In this document: piece after piece, positions 36,003 through 44,154 of the stretch
How positions within the stretch are numbered: the first letter of the stretch is position 1
How the letters are laid out: every line of letters begins with the position of its first letter
NCBI RefSeq assembly: GCF_042427745.1
Contig: NZ_JBHMFA010000010.1
Length of the DNA stretch: 64,000 nt
Origin: Algibacter miyuki
Lineage (GTDB): Bacteria > Bacteroidota > Bacteroidia > Flavobacteriales > Flavobacteriaceae
Reading direction: 5' to 3' (one strand)
The notes under the pieces: model-generated
Databases searched by the model: none
What the model saw: only the letters and a program-made list of their open reading frames with translations
What the model was told of the DNA's origin: nothing
Position numbers and translations under genes: made by a program

Positions 36003-38021
36003 TCAATGCCCAGGTATTTGTACCAAAATTAAGGTGCCTTTATTTTTCTTACTTTTTATCGCTAAACTGCCTTTTAGTATATTAATACGTTCTGTCATTG
36101 TTTTTAAACCTAAACTATTTAGCTTCACACTTTCGCTAACTTCAAAACCATTTCCATTATCCCTAATTAACACTTTTACACCATTTTTTTGTTTCAAAAT
36201 ATTAACAAACAAACTACTGGCATTAGCGTGTTTTAGCACATTACTTAAAGATTCTTGAATGAATCTATAAAAATTTAATGTTTCAACTTCGTCAAAATCA
36301 TTGTTAACATTATCGATACTTAAATTCACAAATAGCTCGGTGGTTTCATCTAACTCCGATAGTAATTGCTCAATGCTATTAGTTAAGCCTAAAGTGGTTA
36401 ATGTAACTGGGTAAAGATCTCTAGAAATATGCCTAACTTCTTCTAAAGTATTTTGAACCAATTGTGATAAATCGGGCTGATTTAGGGTTTGTGTTTTCCA
36501 TTTTAAAAGTACTAATTGCTGCCCAACACTATCGTGTAAATCTTTAGAAATTCGTGTTCTTTCTTTTTCTTGAGTCTTAATAAGTTCTTGTGAAAATTCC
36601 TTCTGAACAATTTCTCGTTTTTTCGCATTAATAAACGAGCGATAAAACAAGATGCCACCAAACATAGCTAAAAGCCCCAAACTACCGAAAATGAACAGTT
36701 GCGCCATATTCCTGTTTTCGGCATTTAACAATTCAATACTTGTGCTTTGAGTTTCTATTTGACGATCTCTTTTTTCTGTTTCGTATAAGGTTTGATAGTA
36801 GGTTAATGATTTAATGTTTTGCGCATTAGTAATAGAGTCTTTAATTTTATAATAATTAACTAAGTGCTCATTGCTTTGATACGGATCATTTATGGCTGCA
36901 TATACTTTAGAAATAAATTTTTCTGCAAGCATAATTTCTTCATAGCTATTTTTTTTAGTTCGAATATTTAAATACTCTTTACCATAGGCTAGTGCTGTTG
37001 CATAGTTTTTTTTATTAAACTCTAATACAGATGAGGCATAAACAAACGATTCCCTATTACTTTCTGATTTATCATCTAAATACATCGTTTTCAACTCGCC
37101 AAAATGAGTTTCGGCAAGTTCCTCATTATTACTTTCAGAATAAGCAATAACAAGCTCCGACAGTATGATAGGTTTTAAAATTAACACATTATCCGTTTTA
37201 CTATTGGCGATAAGTGCTAACTCTAAATACTCAATTTCTTTTAAAAGTTCGGATGTTTTTTTACAATCTTGAGCCGCGTTAAAATACAACCCAATTAAAT
37301 TGTCGGTATTATTACTTAATCTAGCTAATTCTATAGCTTCATTTCGTTCAGTTTCTGCTTCCTTAAAAAAAGAATTCTTACTATATAAAATGGATAAAGC
37401 ATTTTTGGATGACAATATATTGAATGTGTCCTTTTCTTCTGAAAATATAGTTATAGCCGATTTAATATTTTTCGATGCACGGGCAAATTTACCAGTATCC
37501 GACTGCGTATAACCTAAATATAAATACGAGAATGCAAGTAGGCGCTCTTCTTCAGAATATTTAGCATACGCTATACTTTTATTGTAGAATTCCGTGGCAC
37601 GTTCCAGGTCATTTAAATAATAATAACTGTCGGCTACGTTTAAATAAAACCGGGTTAATGCGCTACTTTTCCCGAGGTGTTCAAACGTATCTATATGGAG
37701 ATTATACAACGCTAGCCCTGCTTCAGGATTTCTTGCGATATTGTTTAAATAGTATATAAAATCGGCAATATGATTTCCTGCAAACTCTAAAGAATCTAAC
37801 TCGATACCAAAACGGATGGTTTGTTTTACAATAGAATCGTATTTTAATTCCGATTTATATTTTACGATAGACACCAAACTATCCATCCATTTTAAGCGTT
37901 CGGTGTTTTCTGAAGTTTGAATTTTTGCAGATAATTCCTTTACAGATTGATTTACCTCTAAATCCTGAGCACATAGAGTCATGGAAGCAAAAAAGATAAA
38001 AGCAAAACGTATAAACCTCAC
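36003..38021 (-). CDS. TPR-containing sensor histidine kinase (NarX/DesK-type, HisKA_3)
   Basis: This 672-aa protein has a signal peptide ending LCAQD; a periplasmic array of tetratricopeptide repeats at about 60-400 (LTRFYLNVADSYYYLNDLER, then FYNKSIAYAKYSEEERLLAF, and more); a coiled coil at about 400-440; a TM helix at about 440-460 (LFIFGSLGLLAMFGGILFYR); HisKA_3 with EKERTRISKDLHDSVGQQLV (phospho-His); and a HATPase_c with RFIQESLSNVLKHANA and IRDNGNGF. Kinases of this type normally pair with a LuxR-type regulator; none is adjacent. The TPR sensor probably reads protein-protein contacts in the periplasm. There is no T-run at its end, and the stop faces a 245-base gap. Confidence 0.87.
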   Translation of the reverse strand: MRFIRFAFIFFASMTLCAQDLEVNQSVKELSAKIQTSENTERLKWMDSLVSIVKYKSELKYDSIVKQTIRFGIELDSLEFAGNHIADFIYYLNNIARNPEAGLALYNLHIDTFEHLGKSSALTRFYLNVADSYYYLNDLERATEFYNKSIAYAKYSEEERLLAFSYLYLGYTQSDTGKFARASKNIKSAITIFSEEKDTFNILSSKNALSILYSKNSFFKEAETERNEAIELARLSNNTDNLIGLYFNAAQDCKKTSELLKEIEYLELALIANSKTDNVLILKPIILSELVIAYSESNNEELAETHFGELKTMYLDDKSESNRESFVYASSVLEFNKKNYATALAYGKEYLNIRTKKNSYEEIMLAEKFISKVYAAINDPYQSNEHLVNYYKIKDSITNAQNIKSLTYYQTLYETEKRDRQIETQSTSIELLNAENRNMAQLFIFGSLGLLAMFGGILFYRSFINAKKREIVQKEFSQELIKTQEKERTRISKDLHDSVGQQLVLLKWKTQTLNQPDLSQLVQNTLEEVRHISRDLYPVTLTTLGLTNSIEQLLSELDETTELFVNLSIDNVNNDFDEVETLNFYRFIQESLSNVLKHANASSLFVNILKQKNGVKVLIRDNGNGFEVSESVKLNSLGLKTMTERINILKGSLAIKSKKNKGTLILVQIPGH

Positions 38022-38076
38022 TTTAACAATATTTTATTACCTAAATATATAAGTTTTAACCGACAATAAAATAAAA

Positions 38077-38102
38077 TAGCCTTGAAATAAGTTTCAAGGC
38101 TA
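38077..38102 (-). terminator. terminator after queE
   Basis: A perfect 11-base stem TAGCCTTGAAA / TTTCAAGGCTA with a 4-base loop is followed on the minus strand by TTTTATTTTAT. It lies between the queE stop and the start of the downstream kinase. Confidence 0.85.
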
Positions 38103-38109
38103 TACATTA

Positions 38110-38739
38110 TTATGGAATATTCAAATATTTATGGGTTTGTAATGATACTTTCCATTTTGGATGCTTCATTACATAATCTACAATCTCTGGAACTACCTTA
38201 TCGCGTTTGCTCCATTCGGGTTGTAAGTATAAAATACAGTCTTTGTTTACTTTTGCTGCTTGTTCTTCCGCGAAGCGAAAATCGTCATTATTATAAACAA
38301 TAACTTTTAACTCGTGAGCATTATCATAAACCGCCTGAGTTGGTAATTTTAATTTTTTAGGCGAAAGACAAATCCAATCCCAAATACCGGTTAATTTATA
38401 AGCACCCGATGTTTCAATATGTACTTGTAAACCTTCGGCTTTAAGTTGAGTTGTAAGCGCCGTCATGTCCCACATCAATGGTTCTCCACCTGTAATAACA
38501 ATGGTATCACTGTGTTTTTTAGCGTTAGTTACAATTTCCGATGTGTGTGTTGGTGGGTGTAAATCGGCATTCCAGCTTTCTTTAACGTCGCACCAATGGC
38601 AACCCACATCACAACCGCCAACACGAATAAAATACGCGGCGGTTCCTTTATGGAAGCCTTCACCTTGAATGGTGTAAAACTCTTCCATTAATGGGAGCAT
38701 TTCCCCTTTGTCAACTAATTGTTGTATCTCCTTTTTCAT
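38110..38739 (-). CDS. queE: 7-carboxy-7-deazaguanine synthase
   Basis: This 209-aa radical SAM enzyme of queuosine biosynthesis converts 6-carboxytetrahydropterin to 7-carboxy-7-deazaguanine. The [4Fe-4S] site is CDVGCHWCD, the compact C-x3-C-x2-C spacing, in RVGGCDVGCHWCDVKESW. EEFYTIQGEGFHKGTAAYF is the QueE N-terminal substrate loop, and VITGGEPLMWDM is the GGEP SAM-binding motif. The length fits QueE. No other queuosine genes are near. A -7 box ends 7 bases before the ATG. Confidence 0.93.
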   Translation of the reverse strand: MKKEIQQLVDKGEMLPLMEEFYTIQGEGFHKGTAAYFIRVGGCDVGCHWCDVKESWNADLHPPTHTSEIVTNAKKHSDTIVITGGEPLMWDMTALTTQLKAEGLQVHIETSGAYKLTGIWDWICLSPKKLKLPTQAVYDNAHELKVIVYNNDDFRFAEEQAAKVNKDCILYLQPEWSKRDKVVPEIVDYVMKHPKWKVSLQTHKYLNIP

Positions 38740-38746
38740 AAGTTTG

Positions 38747-38754
38747 CAAAGATA
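38747..38754 (-). promoter_or_regulatory. -7 box immediately before queE
   Basis: On the minus strand TATCTTTG matches TAnnTTTG, with only seven bases between it and ATG 38739. Transcription would start at or within a few bases of the start codon, implying a leaderless or nearly leaderless mRNA. Confidence 0.5.
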
Positions 38755-38850
38755 CTAATTTCATTAGTTTTAAGCTGTATTTAGTTAATTACATGTTTTT
38801 TGTTTACATTCGATGCTTAATAGCAATCCTCTCCCAAAGGAATTAATAAA

Positions 38851-39543
38851 ATGAAAAAATATTCTCTCATGTTTGCGCTTTGCGCTAGCATTTGTTATGT
38901 ACAAGCTCAAGTGGGTATTGGTACAACAACTCCCGACGACGGTTCCATATTACAAATAGATAGTAAAGTAGGTGCTTTTGTACCACCAAGAATGACCTCT
39001 ACAGAAATGGCTGCCATTTCAAGCCCTTTAGATGGCGCCTTAGTTTATAACACCACATTAAATTCATATTGTATATTTAGTAATGGTACTTGGAGTAGCC
39101 AATCTAATAGTACTTTAATCATAAATAAAGATTACCCTTCAACTAATTCTGCACTTTCTGCACCAGATAATACTTATGTAGATTTCCCTATAGGACCAGC
39201 TGATGTTTTGGTAACAAATCCTGATGTTTATGATGTTACAGCAAATGGTACCGTTATTATAAAAGAAAGTGGCAATTACTTATTTAGCGCTTCTTTATCA
39301 ACCCCTAATATGCCTAGTGGTTCCAAAAAATATATTATTGCACTTGAAGTTAATAATTCGCTAGTTGCCTACTTATCAAGAGGTTTTTCAAGTTTGCCAA
39401 ATCAAGATTACTGGGGAACTAGTGGAAATGTAATGTACCCTATTAACGCCAACGATGTAATAACTATGAAGTATGTTTTAAACAATGGAGATGTAGCTTT
39501 AAATGCTAAATTTGTCAACATAGGCATTAGCCACCTTAACTAA
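38851..39543 (+). CDS. secreted VGIGTTTP-motif protein, first of a tandem pair
   Basis: This 230-aa protein has signal peptide MKKYSLMFALCASICYVQAQ, then QVGIGTTTPDDGSILQIDS and FVPPRMTSTEMAAI, and DGALVYNTTLNSYCIFSNGTW. These match the head motif common in Bacteroidota surface proteins and phage-tail-fibre-like repeats. The C-terminal 130 residues form a beta-rich domain (GNYLFSASLSTPN, KYIIALEVNNSLVAY, ITMKYVLNNGDVALN) resembling a C1q/TNF-like jelly roll; that is inference. It is probably exported and surface associated. It shares leader and head with the gene at 39721 but not the C-terminal domain. Confidence 0.7.
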   Translation: MKKYSLMFALCASICYVQAQVGIGTTTPDDGSILQIDSKVGAFVPPRMTSTEMAAISSPLDGALVYNTTLNSYCIFSNGTWSSQSNSTLIINKDYPSTNSALSAPDNTYVDFPIGPADVLVTNPDVYDVTANGTVIIKESGNYLFSASLSTPNMPSGSKKYIIALEVNNSLVAYLSRGFSSLPNQDYWGTSGNVMYPINANDVITMKYVLNNGDVALNAKFVNIGISHLN

Positions 39544-39720
39544 TTGTTTTTCAGAAACTAAACATTACTCATAAAATTTAACCCTTTTAAAGGTTTTCTA
39601 TTAGTAGTAAAACATCTACAAAAATACATGCATTAGTGCTGTTTAAATATTGCTTTTTTAAATTTTCTAGTTATTTTCGAGGAATAATTACAAAAAACTG
39701 CCTCCCTAAGGCTATATAAA

Positions 39721-40497
39721 ATGAAAAAGTACTTCCTTATGCTTACGCTATGCGTGAGTTTTTTCTGTGTCCAATCTCAAGTAGGAATTGGCACCACTTC
39801 CCCCGACGATTCTTCAATTTTAGATATTGAATCAGACAGTAAAGGTATTTTAATACCAAGACTAACTACTGCTGAACGAAATAGTATACCACTACCCGCT
39901 ACAGGTTTATTGGTGTTTAACATCACTACAAGCAGGTTTGAGTTTAATTCTGGATCGGTAGGCACTCCATTATGGAATCCCATAAACTCTAATGCCACGG
40001 TTAGTACAGACCCAGGAAACTTATTAGGCTCCGGGACAGATTCTGGCGCTTTTATTGGCACTACAACATATATAGGTAAATTTATTATTACCAACACCGG
40101 AATTCAAACTATTAATGGTATTCCATTTGAACCAAGTTCTATTAAATTCTCGGCTTATGCCAACGTAGAAACTGAAGATTTAGATGCAGATAATGGAGTT
40201 TCCGATAATAATACCGGCTTTCAAAATTCGTTCGGAGCCATGCAAGGTTATGCCACTAACTATGGAGGCATTATAAACCAACAAGTTATTTTTAACGGAG
40301 GAAGTGGTAACTCTATTAACGATATTTCTAGATATGCTTCTAGCTCTAGAGCCATAGGTATTCGTTATGGAAATCAAAATGGAGATAAGCTAGGTTTAAC
40401 AGCTGCTGAAGTAACAAGCTTTAATGCCGATGGTTTTACCATCAATGTTACTGATAAATTAGAAAATATAATTGTTATTTATGAAGCTCATAGGTAA
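39721..40497 (+). CDS. secreted VGIGTTSP-motif protein, second of a tandem pair
   Basis: This 258-aa paralogue of the preceding gene has signal peptide MKKYFLMLTLCVSFFCVQSQ, then VGIGTTSPDDSSILDIES, GILIPRLTTAERNSIPLP and TGLLVFNITTSRFEFN. The C-terminal part differs: it is Gly/Asn/Thr-rich (DADNGVSDNNTGFQNSFG, GSGNSINDISRYASSSRA), beta-rich and ends IIVIYEAHR. Gene duplication followed by replacement of the C-terminal module would explain the pair. The function is unknown. It ends in a long perfect hairpin terminator four bases after its stop. Confidence 0.7.
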   Translation: MKKYFLMLTLCVSFFCVQSQVGIGTTSPDDSSILDIESDSKGILIPRLTTAERNSIPLPATGLLVFNITTSRFEFNSGSVGTPLWNPINSNATVSTDPGNLLGSGTDSGAFIGTTTYIGKFIITNTGIQTINGIPFEPSSIKFSAYANVETEDLDADNGVSDNNTGFQNSFGAMQGYATNYGGIINQQVIFNGGSGNSINDISRYASSSRAIGIRYGNQNGDKLGLTAAEVTSFNADGFTINVTDKLENIIVIYEAHR

Positions 40498-40500
40498 TAA

Positions 40501-40544
40501 ACTGAAATAAATAGAATTTAAACATTCTATTTATTTCAGTTTTA
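40501..40544. terminator. long perfect hairpin terminator
   Basis: ACTGAAATAAATAGAAT, loop TTAAAC, ATTCTATTTATTTCAGT forms a 17-base perfect stem followed by TTTT. It separates the secreted pair from the HerA-like gene. Confidence 0.88.
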
Positions 40545-40597
40545 AGCACATTTTTTTCTTCATCTTATTTACTGTATTTTTATCAAAAATATACGGT

Positions 40598-42139
40598 ATG
40601 AGTAAGACAGATGATTTTTTAAAATACATCACCGAAGGTAACACCACTAAAGGCGATTTTATTCCTGTGGGAGCCGCCATGTTAGATGGTAAAACAATAA
40701 CGGGTGCCCATGTAAAAATCCCTTTAAAAACCATGAATCGTCACGGCTTAATCGCTGGAGCAACAGGTACAGGAAAAACAAAATCTCTACAAGTTTTAGC
40801 CGAAAATTTAAGCGATAAAGGTGTCCCGGTTTTACTCATGGATATTAAGGGCGATTTAAGTGGTTTAGCACAACCAAGCCCTGGACACCCAAAAATTGAT
40901 CAGCGTCACGAACAAATAGGTATCCCTTTTGAAGCCAAAGGTTTTCCTGTTGAAATATTAACGCTCTCTGAACAAGATGGTGTACGCCTTAGAGCTACCG
41001 TAAGCGAATTTGGCCCCGTTTTATTATCCCGCGTTTTAGATTTAACCGAAACCCAATCGGGTGTTGTATCCGTAATTTTTCAATATTGCGACGATAATAA
41101 ATTACCGCTACTCGATTTAAAAGATTTCAAAAAAATATTACAATATACCACTCAAGAAGGTAAAGCCGAATTCACCGAAGCTTATGGTCGTATTTCAACA
41201 GCATCTACAGGTGCTATTCTTCGGAAGGTGATCGAATTAGAACAACAAGGTGCCGATTTATTTTTTGGTGAAACCTCTTTCGACACCCAAGACTTATTGC
41301 GTATTGATGAAAATGGCCGTGGCTATATTAATATTCTTAGGTTAACTGATATTCAGGATCGCCCCAAATTATTTTCAACATTCATGCTCAGTTTATTAGC
41401 AGAAATATATTCTACATTTCCAGAGCAAGGCGATAGTGATCGCCCTGAACTCATCTTGTTTATAGACGAGGCCCATTTAATTTTCAATGAAGCTTCCAAA
41501 GCGCTTTTAAACCAAATTGAAAGTATTGTAAAATTAATCCGAAGTAAAGGTGTTGGCTTGTATTTTGTAACGCAAAACCCAACCGATGTACCCGAAGCTG
41601 TACTAGGACAATTAGGCTTAAAAATTCAGCACGCTTTAAGAGCTTTTACAGCAAAAGACAGAAAAGCTATTAAACTTACGGCGCAAAATTATCCAGATTC
41701 AGAATATTACGACACCACCGAAATTATTACATCGCTTGGTATTGGAGAAGCTTTAGTATCTGCTTTAGACGAAAAAGGACGTCCAACACCACTTGCAGCC
41801 ACCATGATGCGTGCACCGATGAGTAGAATGGATGTTTTAACCGATTTGGAATTAAGCAAGTTACTAGCTAAATCTAAAATGGTTAAAAAATACAACGAAA
41901 CTATTGATAGAGAAAGTGCTTACGAACTGTTAAATGAAAAAATTAAGCAAGCCGAAGCAGACGAAGCTAAAGAAAAAGCGAAACAAGAAGCCGAAGCTCT
42001 AAAAAAAGCAGAATCGAAACGTAAAACATCGACTACCAGACGCAGAAGTACAGCTATGAACCCGATTGTAAAAGTACTTACCAGCGCCACTTTTATCCGT
42101 AGTGTTTTTGGCATTCTAACTAAAGTATTGAAAAAGTAA
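40598..42139 (+). CDS. HerA-like P-loop ATPase (DUF853)
   Basis: This 513-aa protein of the HerA/FtsK-type ATPase group has Walker A LIAGATGTGKTKSLQVL at about 49-65, DIKGDLSGLAQPS after strand 2, Walker B ELILFIDEAHLIFNE at about 285-299, and sensor region YFVTQNPTDVPEAVLGQL. The C-terminus has an alanine/lysine/glutamate-rich coiled stretch (EADEAKEKAKQEAEALKKAE) and then a basic tail. DUF853 members are widespread and their role is not settled (DNA or protein translocase/helicase fold). It is followed 9 bases later by a YitT gene. Confidence 0.87.
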   Translation: MSKTDDFLKYITEGNTTKGDFIPVGAAMLDGKTITGAHVKIPLKTMNRHGLIAGATGTGKTKSLQVLAENLSDKGVPVLLMDIKGDLSGLAQPSPGHPKIDQRHEQIGIPFEAKGFPVEILTLSEQDGVRLRATVSEFGPVLLSRVLDLTETQSGVVSVIFQYCDDNKLPLLDLKDFKKILQYTTQEGKAEFTEAYGRISTASTGAILRKVIELEQQGADLFFGETSFDTQDLLRIDENGRGYINILRLTDIQDRPKLFSTFMLSLLAEIYSTFPEQGDSDRPELILFIDEAHLIFNEASKALLNQIESIVKLIRSKGVGLYFVTQNPTDVPEAVLGQLGLKIQHALRAFTAKDRKAIKLTAQNYPDSEYYDTTEIITSLGIGEALVSALDEKGRPTPLAATMMRAPMSRMDVLTDLELSKLLAKSKMVKKYNETIDRESAYELLNEKIKQAEADEAKEKAKQEAEALKKAESKRKTSTTRRRSTAMNPIVKVLTSATFIRSVFGILTKVLKK

Positions 42140-42148
42140 AACAAATAA

Positions 42149-43129
42149 ATGAATCCATTTTTATCTAAAATACTTGTAGATTTAGCTCGAAAAAAGCTTG
42201 AAAAAACAAAAGCTAAAGGCGACAGTAAGCCCATTAGCATAAAACAAATTATTCCCTTAGTTAGAAGCTATCAGGTTGAAATATCACATGCCATAAAAGA
42301 GTCTGTTTTTATTATCATCGGTGTGTTTTCTGCTGGCTTTGGGTTAAAAGGTTTTTTATTACCAAATCAGTTTATCGATGGTGGTGCCACAGGTATTTCT
42401 TTATTGTTACAAAACGTCACCTCTATAGATTTAGGCTACTTACTTATTATTGTTAATCTACCATTTCTGTTTTTGGCCTCGAAAACCATAGGCGTTAAAT
42501 TTGCATTAAAAAGTATTGCTGCTATTGCGCTTTTAGCCATTGTGGTTCACTTTGTAGAATACCCCATAATTACGCAAGACAAACTTTTAATTGCAGTTTT
42601 TGGAGGATTTTTCCTAGGCTTAGGTATTGGGCTTTCCATGCGTGGCGGCAGTGTTATCGATGGCACCGAGGTTTTAGCCATCTATTTAGGTCGAAAACTA
42701 TCGCTAACCATTGGAGACGTCCTGCTACTAATAAACATTGTTATATTTTCGGTAGGTGCTTATATATTGTCCATTGAAATTGCTTTATACGCGATATTAA
42801 CTTATTTATCGGCAGCGAAAACAGTCGATTTTGTTGTAGATGGTGTTGAAGAATATGTAGGTGTTACCATAATTTCCAACAAACATGAAGAATTGCGCCT
42901 CATGATAACCAAACAACTCCGCAGAGCTTGCACTATTTACGCAGGAAAAGGAGGCTATGGCACTAATGGTGACAGTTATGACAAAGATATTATCTACACC
43001 ATAGTAACGCGCTTAGAACTTGCTAAACTGCACACCGAAATTGATAAAATTGACAGAAATGCATTTATCATCATGGGCTTAGTAAAAGATTTAAAAGGCG
43101 GGATGATAAAACGGAAACCTTTAAAATAA
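42149..43129 (+). CDS. YitT family membrane protein (DUF161 with DUF2179)
   Basis: This 326-aa protein has an N-terminal basic stretch, about five to six hydrophobic spans (SVFIIIGVFSAGFGLKGFLL, LGYLLIIVNLPFLFLASK, LIAVFGGFFLGLGIGLSMRG, and others) with the family signature RGGSVIDGTEVLAIYLGRK, then a cytoplasmic DUF2179 domain at about 235-320 (GVTIISNKHEELRLMITK, IIYTIVTRLELAKLHTEI). YitT proteins are presumed transporters, with unknown substrate. It lies between the HerA-like and GHMP kinase genes on the same strand. Confidence 0.87.
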   Translation: MNPFLSKILVDLARKKLEKTKAKGDSKPISIKQIIPLVRSYQVEISHAIKESVFIIIGVFSAGFGLKGFLLPNQFIDGGATGISLLLQNVTSIDLGYLLIIVNLPFLFLASKTIGVKFALKSIAAIALLAIVVHFVEYPIITQDKLLIAVFGGFFLGLGIGLSMRGGSVIDGTEVLAIYLGRKLSLTIGDVLLLINIVIFSVGAYILSIEIALYAILTYLSAAKTVDFVVDGVEEYVGVTIISNKHEELRLMITKQLRRACTIYAGKGGYGTNGDSYDKDIIYTIVTRLELAKLHTEIDKIDRNAFIIMGLVKDLKGGMIKRKPLK

Positions 43130-43153
43130 AAGAGGTTAACTTAAACATAAAAC

Positions 43154-44062
43154 GTGAAGCAATTTTTTAGCAACGGTAAATTACTAATTTCAGGAGAATA
43201 TGTTGTTTTAGATGGCGCTATAGCATTGGCGGTGCCTACAACATACGGACAATCTTTAGATGTTGAAACTATAGATGAACCTAAAATTATATGGACAAGT
43301 TTAGATGAAACCAAACAAACTTGGTTTGAAATTACTTTTGAAATTAAAGATAACACTATTCAACATTTAGGAAATGATGATGCCATTTCAAACCGGCTTC
43401 TACAGATACTAAACGCCGTAAAACAGTTAAACCCAAATTATTTAAAAGGCGCTAAAGGCTTTAAAATAACCACAAAACTAGATTTTCCTAAAAATTGGGG
43501 TTTAGGCACATCGTCTACTTTAATAAACAATTTAGCAACTTGGGCACAAGTGGATCCATACATCCTTTTAGAAAATACTTTTGGAGGTAGCGGATATGAT
43601 ATTGCTTGCGCTAAACACGACACAGCGATTAGCTATCAAATAAAAGAGGATTCAAAGGAAGTGATTGAAATTAATTTCGACCCCAACTTTAAAAACAACT
43701 TATATTTTATTCATTTGAATAAAAAGCAAAACAGCCGCGATGGCATTTCTCATTATCGTGAACATAAAGGTGATTTATCCAATTACATTAATCAAATTAA
43801 CGAGATAACTCAGCAGATGTGTACTTGCCAAACATTGGAAGTGTTCCAAAACCTTATGGAAACACATGAAAACATTATAGCCGAAATAACCAAACAGACA
43901 CCAGTAAAACAAGCGCTTTTTAACGACTTTAAAGGTAGTATTAAAAGTCTTGGTGCTTGGGGTGGAGATTTTATTCTAGCTGCAACTAACGCCAATCCTG
44001 AACGCTATTTTAAAGCAAAAGGCTACAATACCGTGATTCCATATTTAGATATGGTAAAATAA
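43154..44062 (+). CDS. GHMP kinase (mevalonate/phosphomevalonate kinase-like)
   Basis: This 302-aa GHMP-superfamily kinase starts at GTG 43154, 24 bases after the YitT stop. The start is fixed by the conserved head KQFFSNGKLLISGEYVVLDG. Seen: PTTYGQSL (substrate loop), NWGLGTSSTLINNLATW (the ATP-binding P-x-x-x-GLGSS/T-type motif 2), GSGYDIACAKHD (motif with Asp), and a C-terminal GAWGGDFILAATNA (motif 3). Flavobacteria use the mevalonate pathway for isoprenoids, and this kinase probably phosphorylates mevalonate or phosphomevalonate; which one is not decided. A strong terminator follows. Confidence 0.82.
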   Translation: MKQFFSNGKLLISGEYVVLDGAIALAVPTTYGQSLDVETIDEPKIIWTSLDETKQTWFEITFEIKDNTIQHLGNDDAISNRLLQILNAVKQLNPNYLKGAKGFKITTKLDFPKNWGLGTSSTLINNLATWAQVDPYILLENTFGGSGYDIACAKHDTAISYQIKEDSKEVIEINFDPNFKNNLYFIHLNKKQNSRDGISHYREHKGDLSNYINQINEITQQMCTCQTLEVFQNLMETHENIIAEITKQTPVKQALFNDFKGSIKSLGAWGGDFILAATNANPERYFKAKGYNTVIPYLDMVK

Positions 44063-44097
44063 TCACGAGCATTTATATTCATCGAAATATAAAGCAC

Positions 44098-44128
44098 AAA
44101 AAAGCCTCAAATTAATGAGGCTTTTTTT
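44098..44128. terminator. bidirectional terminator between GHMP kinase and isomerase genes
   Basis: AAAAAGCCTCA, 6-base loop, TGAGGCTTTTTTT gives a 10- to 11-base stem with flanking A- and T-runs. It serves the two converging transcription units. Confidence 0.92.
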
Positions 44129-44154
44129 AATATTATAATCGAATTACGTTGTTC

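Noticed and set aside
43810..43995. Minus-strand frame inside the GHMP kinase gene
   Set aside because: It is a shadow of a well-supported kinase on the other strand.
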